DNA from: JAUWMV01 sp964562425
GTDB taxonomy: Bacteria; UBP14; UBA6098; B30-G16
Assembly: GCA_964562425.1 (NCBI GenBank)
Contig: CAZLTJ010000014.1
Location: 1 to 35,194, forward strand
Direction of reading: 5' to 3'
DNA: 35,194 nucleotides
Shown here: positions 30,396-35,194 of the stretch, piece by piece
How positions within the stretch are numbered: position 1 is the first letter of the stretch
How the letters are laid out: each line of letters opens with the position of its first letter
Program-made: the position numbers and the translations under genes
Notes under the pieces: generated by a model
What the model saw: the letters and a program-made list of their open reading frames with translations, nothing else
What the model was told of the DNA's origin: nothing
Databases searched by the model: none

Positions 30396-30912
30396 GCCGT
30401 GAACCAGTACTCGTGTTACCCGTGGTTTTTCTTTGACTCGATGAAGTACTCCTTGCTGGTTGTGAATTAATAATCTCCATGTGGTCAATTTGTCCGTAAG
30501 TACGGTCGTTGTGCTTGCGAACTGATGTAATACATTTTACTGCACATCCCGGAAGTTTTAACTGTATCTGCTCAACAACTTCATCTGAAAATACAGTAAA
30601 ATTGTTGTCAGGATATTTGTCATTAATAGTTGTCTCAATATCACTGGCAACACCGGCGCATGTGAGAATATTACAGACACGTTCCTCAATATTTTCCCAT
30701 TCTAAAGGAAACGACATTCTGATTTCTGCGCCGTTTTCGTCTTCGGCGGGATCGTCAATAACTTCAAGCTGACAAACAAAACGCTCTTGACTATCATCGT
30801 TTACTTCTATACCGAGCGGTTCTTCGAGGAACATCATTATATGTTCCCCGGGTGTGGGAATTTTAAAACTCCCACCAAAATCAACGCTTGTTTCTCCTTT
30901 AATCATTACCAT
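30382..30912 (-). CDS. Putative single-stranded-DNA-binding protein
   Basis: 176 residues, AAGGAG 8 nt before the ATG. An OB-fold-like order of strands is seen: 'GEHIMMFLEEPLGIEV', 'RFVCQLEVIDDPAEDENGAE', and late 'VKCITSVRKHNDRTYGQIDH'. The tail is disordered and rich in S, T and R (RSTSSSQRKTTGNTSTGSRR). It is just downstream of the Sak4-like ATPase and coiled-coil protein, where phages often place an SSB. The family call rests on context and texture. Confidence 0.45.
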   Translation of the reverse strand: MVMIKGETSVDFGGSFKIPTPGEHIMMFLEEPLGIEVNDDSQERFVCQLEVIDDPAEDENGAEIRMSFPLEWENIEERVCNILTCAGVASDIETTINDKYPDNNFTVFSDEVVEQIQLKLPGCAVKCITSVRKHNDRTYGQIDHMEIINSQPARSTSSSQRKTTGNTSTGSRRRTR

Positions 30913-30950
30913 AGTGCTTTCTCCTTGTTGGTTGAAATATTATTGGTTAA

Positions 30951-31646
30951 TTAATTTCTGCCTATTGCAAGTTCTTCCTTTTGATAGATTTCTATACCGG
31001 GAATGTTTCTTTCTCCATTTGCAATAGCATGTTTAATGAGACCGTGATTTGCAGAAAGAAATTTGCGTGGAATTATTTCATGATCTGTAATTTCATAAGT
31101 CCACTTTTTACGAACCGTACTCGAAACTTCTTTAAAATTCTGCGTCTTTGCCCTGTGTAAACTCTTAATGTTATTTTCACTCCTTTCTCTTTGTTCTGCT
31201 ATGTCTGTCTGAAATTTCTCTGTATTTGTACCAACTTTGCTTAAATTACGTAGTCTTTGAAGATCCCGCGCCTCTTGCTCCCGAACTAACCTCTCAGCTT
31301 CTAATTTTCTCTTTTCACATTCGCGCTCATAACCGAGAACTTTTTTTCTCATGGTATTGTTAATCTCATCAATCGCACTGATATAAGGTTTGACAAATCC
31401 ATTGACCTCTCTGATGAAGTTCTGGGAATTGACAATGGTGCCCTTGCGCCTTGCTTCAAGCTCTCGCTTAAGAGTGCTGATTTCTTGTAATCTTAATAAT
31501 ACTGCCTCTTTCCCGGGATCATCAACTATTATCAATCCCTCAACATTTCCCCTGAACTCGCCAAGAATGTCATTTAGAATCTTGGCTGCTGAATCAAAAT
31601 CTTGTATTGTAAGTTTCAATTCCTGGATTTTAGTAATTGCTTCCAT
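30951..31646 (-). CDS. Coiled-coil phage early protein, 231 aa
   Basis: Central coiled coil (GYERECEKRKLEAERLVREQ and neighbours) with a conserved C-terminal domain 'VRKKWTYEITDHEIIPRKFL ... HAIANGERNIPGIEIYQKEE', a pattern that recurs in phage proteins located beside recombinase genes ('K.W..EI.D....P...L...... I..G...IPGI..Y.E'). It is between the SSB-like and Sak4-like genes, so it may be an accessory recombination factor. Exact function unknown. Confidence 0.65.
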   Translation of the reverse strand: MEAITKIQELKLTIQDFDSAAKILNDILGEFRGNVEGLIIVDDPGKEAVLLRLQEISTLKRELEARRKGTIVNSQNFIREVNGFVKPYISAIDEINNTMRKKVLGYERECEKRKLEAERLVREQEARDLQRLRNLSKVGTNTEKFQTDIAEQRERSENNIKSLHRAKTQNFKEVSSTVRKKWTYEITDHEIIPRKFLSANHGLIKHAIANGERNIPGIEIYQKEELAIGRN

Positions 31647-31661
31647 TTGTGTATCTCCTTT

Positions 31662-31829
31662 TTAGTTAGGTTGTGCTTCTAATATTGCCCTGTAAGCATT
31701 ATAAAGATTTGGGTCCCTTGCTTTTAAAGATTGTTCAGTAGAAAAAGTTTTAATGAAATTGTCATCAGATAAAAACCTTAATAAAGCTCTACGTTCCTCG
31801 TTTGTTAAAATAACCTTGTAAACTATCAT
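31662..31829 (-). CDS. Small protein of unknown function, 55 aa
   Basis: AGAGGA lies about 10 nt before the ATG at 31829; TAA at 31664-31662. MIVYKVILTNEERRALLRFL, then a helical basic region with 'DPNLYNAYRAILEAQPN'. It fills the 200-bp gap between the coiled-coil protein and the ATPase. No family recognised. Confidence 0.6.
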   Translation of the reverse strand: MIVYKVILTNEERRALLRFLSDDNFIKTFSTEQSLKARDPNLYNAYRAILEAQPN

Positions 31830-31847
31830 AATTTGATTTTCCTCTTT

Positions 31848-32615
31848 TTATAGGTTATTAATCAAGTACTTAAAATCTAAGTCAAGATCGAAAGCGTTAC
31901 CCCGCATTTTAGTACCTACATATTTGCACCAAAAACTCCCGTCACCTTCAAATGAGACTAAAGGCGGGTATGTCACAACTTCATCTTCAATGACAGTATC
32001 GGCTTTGCCAATGAGATCACAAAATGCGTCAATGATCTTTGCGAATGCCCGACCACTTAAAGCCGGACCTGCCTTTAGTGCTCTTTTGTAAGTCGGATTA
32101 TTATCAAGCAGAGTTAGAACTATTACATTAATATCATGGAATGTAAGCTTTGCAAGTGCCCGGAATAGACGTTCCATTTGCTTCGCTAAAATGCCATAGC
32201 TTTCTTCTGACATCTTGCTCTGTAATGAATGAACTTTAACAGTATCAACTTTTCCATTTTTGCCTTTTTTACTTTCAAAATGCTCATCCATGATTTCAAA
32301 GCTCAAATCAGTTTCCATAAAGTAACTGACACCATCAAAACATAGGCTTTTGTACTTTCCTATTAAATTGTCCTTAGCATTAAGTATGAACTGGATCAGA
32401 TCATCATAACTTTCAGGAAAAAAGAAATCAATATCTTTAGGGTCTCGCCCACTGGCTTCTAACCATTTTTGAGGATTGCGCGGTTCTAAGCTGATATAAG
32501 CGACACGACCGGGCAGGCTTTGAATGGCGCTGGTGCTCTTGCCTACACCGCCGTATGAATATATAAGCCAGAAATTACTGCTCTTGGGTAAATCATTTGC
32601 CTTAACTAATCTCAT
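31848..32615 (-). CDS. Sak4-like RecA-fold recombinase/ATPase (AAA_24)
   Basis: 255 residues. Walker A 'YGGVGKST' (G22-K26-S27), Walker B at 'LCFDGVS' (D94), and a RecA-like order of strands ending 'YPPLVSFEGDGSFWCKYVGT'. This matches the phage nucleotide-binding/Sak4 family of single-strand annealing proteins, which act with an SSB. Here an SSB candidate and nucleases lie beside it. CAGGAG precedes the start, which overlaps the upstream stop (ATGA). Confidence 0.75.
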   Translation of the reverse strand: MRLVKANDLPKSSNFWLIYSYGGVGKSTSAIQSLPGRVAYISLEPRNPQKWLEASGRDPKDIDFFFPESYDDLIQFILNAKDNLIGKYKSLCFDGVSYFMETDLSFEIMDEHFESKKGKNGKVDTVKVHSLQSKMSEESYGILAKQMERLFRALAKLTFHDINVIVLTLLDNNPTYKRALKAGPALSGRAFAKIIDAFCDLIGKADTVIEDEVVTYPPLVSFEGDGSFWCKYVGTKMRGNAFDLDLDFKYLINNL

Positions 32616-33655
32616 TGTGTAGTCTCCTGTTCTTTTATTCTAAACATATCTTCGCTTATGTAATCGTCATTCTCACAAATAGGCAGAAAATCACAGGCCG
32701 TTCCGTAAGCAAAACAACCGGTTTCCTGTTGATAAAAAGAATCTGCACCAAGCTCTTCAAGGAATTTGATCTCAGTAACGATTATTTTATACCGCTCCTT
32801 TAATCTTTCAATATTGAAATCATCACGTAGAAACACTTTGCCGAATGCTCCTTTGTCCCGGTCTAATCCGATAAAGTAATGTGAAGGACGAGTGCAAATG
32901 TCCTTAAAAACTCTATTTTCAAATTCTTCCGCATTTTCATTTTTCTTTACTTTCAATTTCGGTGTCTGCGCAACTTCCATAATAACATATTCGAGGTTGC
33001 TGTCTAATAAAAAATATGTACCCACCTGCGGGGTTACTCCCCAGACATTAAGGTATGACATGGGACGGCTGGATAATTTGGATTCTACAAAAAAGTTATC
33101 ATCATAAAGACGATCTATAATTCCTTTTACTGTACAATCCTCTGCTATTTGTTTTTGTAATTCCACCTGACAATCGCAGGAATAATCAGGATCAATAAAT
33201 TTCTTATGAGACTTAAAAAGCGCAGAGACTTTAGCAACATCGAATTCGTCTATTTCATATTCATTTATTAGTTCATTAATTAACTGGAAATCCATTTCCT
33301 GATATACATACTGTTGATATAAATCCCAGAGTGCGCCCATTTTTAAGGGCTTACCCAGTTGTTCAGGTCGGCGTTTAATATCCATAATGTGCTTGAGATA
33401 ATATAAACGCCGGCAGATGTTCCAGTCTCTGACCTGACTATTGCTTATGTGTGGTTTCAATTTATCAATCCTTTCGATACACCTGAAATATGATTGTAAT
33501 TTGCAAAATCCGATTTTATCATTTTTATCTTTAATATTGCAGATCCAGTGTTGACAGAATTTTCCTGAATATTTCTGATACCTGGGACAATAATAATTAC
33601 CTGGTTTTAAGGTTGTTGATTGCTGTTCTGACATGAACTGTCTTGGTTTTTTCAA
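32612..33655 (-). CDS. Cas4/RecB-like PD-(D/E)XK nuclease with iron-sulphur cysteines
   Basis: 347 residues from TTG at 33655 (ATG at 33634 also possible). 'KGIIDRL' (D181) and 'FFVESKL' (E191, K193) are the PD-(D/E)XK active site; C81 (NICRRLYYL) plus C314, C321, C327 (TGCFAYGTACDFLPICEN) form the AddB/Cas4 cysteine set. An extra N-terminal cysteine cluster (C23, C34, C39, C51, C59) may bind zinc. An exonuclease partner for the Sak4-like protein is likely. Confidence 0.8.
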   Translation of the reverse strand: MKKPRQFMSEQQSTTLKPGNYYCPRYQKYSGKFCQHWICNIKDKNDKIGFCKLQSYFRCIERIDKLKPHISNSQVRDWNICRRLYYLKHIMDIKRRPEQLGKPLKMGALWDLYQQYVYQEMDFQLINELINEYEIDEFDVAKVSALFKSHKKFIDPDYSCDCQVELQKQIAEDCTVKGIIDRLYDDNFFVESKLSSRPMSYLNVWGVTPQVGTYFLLDSNLEYVIMEVAQTPKLKVKKNENAEEFENRVFKDICTRPSHYFIGLDRDKGAFGKVFLRDDFNIERLKERYKIIVTEIKFLEELGADSFYQQETGCFAYGTACDFLPICENDDYISEDMFRIKEQETTQ

Positions 33656-33842
33656 CGATATACTGATTAATTTCGTCTTTAGGAAATTGAATGAATTTAC
33701 CCAACTTGGTAAACGGAATTTGCTCTTTTGCTGTTAATACGGATAAATAACTGTCAGAAATATTCAGCAGTTTGCAGACTTGATCCCGGGTGTAGAAATT
33801 ATCCGGGTTGTTATAAAAGGCGCTTTCGTCAAGACTTAACAT
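33597..33842 (-). CDS. Excisionase-like HTH protein
   Basis: 81 residues. 'FYTRDQVCKLLNISDSYLSV' and 'IPFTKLGKFIQFPKDEINQY' form the winged HTH of MerR/excisionase (HTH_17) type. GAGG lies 7 nt before the ATG. It overlaps the integrase stop by 7 nt and is co-transcribed behind it, the expected place for a directionality factor that bends the att sites. Confidence 0.75.
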   Translation of the reverse strand: MLSLDESAFYNNPDNFYTRDQVCKLLNISDSYLSVLTAKEQIPFTKLGKFIQFPKDEINQYIVEKTKTVHVRTAINNLKTR

Positions 33843-34810
33843 ATATTGTCCTCGAACTTTTTAATTGCGTCAAATTTATGTTTATGAGTAGTATGTATAT
33901 ATTTCATTGTTGTTTTAATATCGGAATGGCCCATAAGCTCTTGGACCACTGGCAGGGGAATTTTAAGATCGTTTACGAGGTAACTGCAAAAAGAGTGACG
34001 CAAAAAGTGGACACCCTTTTTGACATTGTTAGGGATTTTATCGTAGATCCCAGTGCGTTTGAATAAATTGTTAATACTTTTGTGAAAATGATAGGCTTTA
34101 TGCCCGTTTGTGCTTGTAAAAATGAACACTTGACCAGAAGTCATATGGTTTATTTTCTTTTTGAGAAGCTTGCGAATTATGTTGTCAATAGGGATAACCC
34201 TGCTTTTGTTGTTCTTAGGTCCCCAGTCCTCGTGGGGCTGAATAAATATCAGGTTCTCTTTTAAATCAATATCTTCGGGACGTAGATTTGAAAGCTCTGC
34301 TTTTCGCATTCCAGTGTGATATAATATCGTGATGATCTCACCTAAATATTCAGAGCAGTTATTAATCAATGTAGCAATATCTGCAGGACGGAGAAAATAA
34401 GATGAAGTATAGTTAGTCTGGATGACTGGTTTACTTAGCTTGTTAATTTTATTTGAGTTAGCAAATCTGTATTTAATGGCATAATTGTATATCTTGCCGA
34501 ATGCGATGTGTTCATGACGTAAAGTAGAAATGGAAATTCTGTCTTGAACTCGGCGTTTGTAAAAGTAATGTTCCAAAGTCTCAATGGAAATCTGCGATAA
34601 CATGCGATTACCTAAATGTTGAGCAATCCGGGCAAGCCGGAAGCCGTAATAGGCGTAGGTGCTTGGTTGGATTGCGCCTTGATCTACCTTTCGTTGCAGA
34701 TCAGAAAGCACTCTGTCAATGAGGTCGGATAGTAGAATATCCTCAGTAGCGATTAGTTTTTGTTTCAATTTCTCAAGCACCTTAATAGTATTTAGATTAT
34801 CATCGTTCAT
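33836..34810 (-). CDS. int: Tyrosine integrase
   Basis: 324 residues. Start at 34810 (MNDDNLNTIK) because GGAG is 6 nt upstream; a GTG/TTG start at 34834 is less likely. The catalytic set is complete: R169 (TGMRKAEL), K202, H268-x2-R271 (HFLRHSFCSYL), H295 (LMGHSDIKTT) and Y304 (MKYIHTT). It catalyses integration at the tRNA-Ala site. It is the gene nearest attR and reads inward. Confidence 0.95.
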   Translation of the reverse strand: MNDDNLNTIKVLEKLKQKLIATEDILLSDLIDRVLSDLQRKVDQGAIQPSTYAYYGFRLARIAQHLGNRMLSQISIETLEHYFYKRRVQDRISISTLRHEHIAFGKIYNYAIKYRFANSNKINKLSKPVIQTNYTSSYFLRPADIATLINNCSEYLGEIITILYHTGMRKAELSNLRPEDIDLKENLIFIQPHEDWGPKNNKSRVIPIDNIIRKLLKKKINHMTSGQVFIFTSTNGHKAYHFHKSINNLFKRTGIYDKIPNNVKKGVHFLRHSFCSYLVNDLKIPLPVVQELMGHSDIKTTMKYIHTTHKHKFDAIKKFEDNIC

Positions 34811-34954
34811 AGTAGACTCCGATATAAATAGCAAAAAGGATTATGAGTAGTAGGATAGAAAAATAGGGGTGATAAGCGTATATTAAATATATCGGAGCGT
34901 GTTCTCCAATGTTTATTTTTTTTTTAGTTAAGGGCTGTTGTTTTTGTTGTGCAT
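34800..34954 (-). pseudogene. Possible frameshifted small membrane protein upstream of int
   Basis: AGGAG plus ATG (34954) opens only 8 codons before TAA. A -1 shift at or before C-AAA-AAC would join a frame ending in 'YFSILLLIILFAIYIGVYYER' that overlaps the integrase start. Either an indel has broken a small membrane gene, or translation shifts. A 10-A run follows. Evidence is limited to the hydrophobic frame and the ribosome site. Confidence 0.3.
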
Positions 34955-34967
34955 TGAGTCTCCTGAA

Positions 34968-35002
34968 TAAAAAAAGCGAATTAGATTTTAGTCTAACTCG
35001 CT
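34968..35002 (-). terminator. Intrinsic terminator between attR and int (minus strand)
   Basis: On the minus strand AGCGA-G-TTAGA pairs with TCTAA-T-TCGCT around six bases and is followed by seven T. It would stop transcription entering from attP in the circular form (from the left gene cluster) or from the host DNA right of attR, before it reaches int. Confidence 0.8.
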
Positions 35003-35023
35003 CTGAAATAAGCTCTCCTGACT

Positions 35024-35072
35024 GCTTGACTGGCAGTCAAGAGGTCGTCGGTTCGAACCCGTCCAGCTCCAC
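35024..35072 (+). repeat. attR core, 49-bp direct repeat
   Basis: Identical to 1082-1130; it is the displaced 3' part of the original tRNA-Ala. The 5' 25 bases of the tRNA are missing here, so it cannot make a functional tRNA. Confidence 0.95.
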
Positions 35073-35105
35073 TATCTTAATGCTTATAATAACAATAACT
35101 TACAA

Positions 35106-35139
35106 AGCCTTCATGAAAATTGATGAAGGCTCTTTTTTT
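35106..35139 (+). terminator. Host tRNA terminator, displaced by the insertion
   Basis: AGCCTTCAT (35106-35114) pairs with ATGAAGGCT (35123-35131) around eight bases and ends in seven T. It is 35 nt past attR, so before insertion it would have ended the tRNA-Ala transcript. Confidence 0.85.
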
Positions 35140-35189
35140 GCCATATTTTGCCACATTTTGCCACTTTTCGGTGCCTCCAGAGTGCCTCC
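35135..35189. repeat. Tandem 10-bp repeats right of attR
   Basis: TTTTTGCCAT (35135-35144), ATTTTGCCAC (35145-35154) and ATTTTGCCAC (35155-35164) form three head-to-tail 10-bp units; GTGCCTCC follows twice (35171-35178 and 35182-35189). Such short arrays resemble arm-type integrase sites, so a second element may begin here, but the window ends. Confidence 0.5.
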
Positions 35190-35194
35190 TTGCC

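Larger units (their letters stand above)
1082..35072. mobile_element. Complete tRNA-integrated prophage, about 33.9 kb
   Basis: It is bounded by the 49-bp repeats. It contains a tyrosine integrase next to attR, an excisionase-like HTH protein, a late operon with capsid, portal, terminase, protease and endolysin, and an early operon with recombination genes. All recognised hallmark genes appear uninterrupted, so it may be functional. In the excised circle the left minus-strand genes (1238-4003) would lie upstream of the integrase, with a minus-strand terminator (34968-35002) in between. Confidence 0.93.

Noticed and set aside
30234..30488. 84-codon minus frame and plus-strand frames over the tRNA-like region
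   Set aside because: They run through a tRNA-derived structure and the end of the SSB-like gene; no ribosome site and no protein-like pattern.
1..35194. CRISPR array, toxin-antitoxin pair or known anti-phage defence system
   Set aside because: No regularly spaced identical repeats with unique spacers, and no recognised toxin, antitoxin or defence enzyme pair. The nucleases and helicase fit the phage recombination operon.

Overview
The window holds one complete integrated phage-like element (a prophage) of about 34 kb in a low-GC bacterial chromosome. It lies between two perfect 49-bp direct repeats (1082-1130 and 35024-35072). The left repeat is the 3' part of an intact tRNA-Ala(GGC) gene (1057-1129). 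Left of the tRNA is the C-terminal part of a host outer-membrane beta-barrel protein. Right of the second repeat are a host-type terminator and short tandem repeats that may start another element. The host is Gram-negative. Signal peptides ending in AxA followed by Q, the beta-barrel neighbour and the low GC suggest a bacterium of the wider FCB assemblage. The many good AGGAG-type ribosome binding sites argue against a typical Bacteroidetes. The placement is inference; no rRNA or marker gene is present.

Layout. (1) 1238-4003: a minus-strand string of small genes with good ribosome sites, including zinc-ribbon proteins, a Myb/SANT-like protein and an exported Ada-like metal-binding protein that lacks a normal start codon. 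(2) 4004-6445: about 2.4 kb with no convincing gene but several long nested inverted repeats, two G-quadruplex motifs and a GC-rich island. This is the most unusual part of the window and a candidate for large structured noncoding RNA. (3) 6470-22642: the plus-strand late operon. It runs from a coiled-coil protein, a probable decoration protein and the HK97-type major capsid protein (followed by a terminator), through fibre/adhesin and membrane proteins, five of them with N-terminal signal peptides or hydrophobic segments, to small terminase, large terminase, portal, a zinc ribbon, a prohead protease, a membrane/coiled-coil protein and an amidase endolysin. No tape measure, tail tube or sheath is recognisable, and the major capsid gene is far from terminase and portal. 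(4) 22639-34810: a minus-strand early/lysogeny operon, convergent with the late operon. It carries a DUF5131 protein, an XPD/DinG-type helicase, an ERCC4 nuclease, a TOPRIM protein, a possible ssDNA-binding protein, a Sak4-like RecA-fold ATPase, a Cas4/RecB-like nuclease, an excisionase-like HTH protein and a tyrosine integrase, plus many small zinc-binding or unknown proteins and a strange Leu-tRNA-like RNA.

How it works together: integrase and the HTH protein recombine at the tRNA gene; the Sak4/nuclease/helicase set supplies recombination-dependent DNA processing; terminase, portal, protease and capsid build and fill the head; LamG/FN3/DNRLRE-type proteins probably bind the host surface; the amidase and small membrane proteins lyse the cell. 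I found no DNA polymerase, primase or classical CI-type repressor. Six small genes (at 1486, 2456, 3590, 7385, 27237 and 31662) are shorter than usual gene-finder cut-offs or lack a normal start and would be easy to miss.
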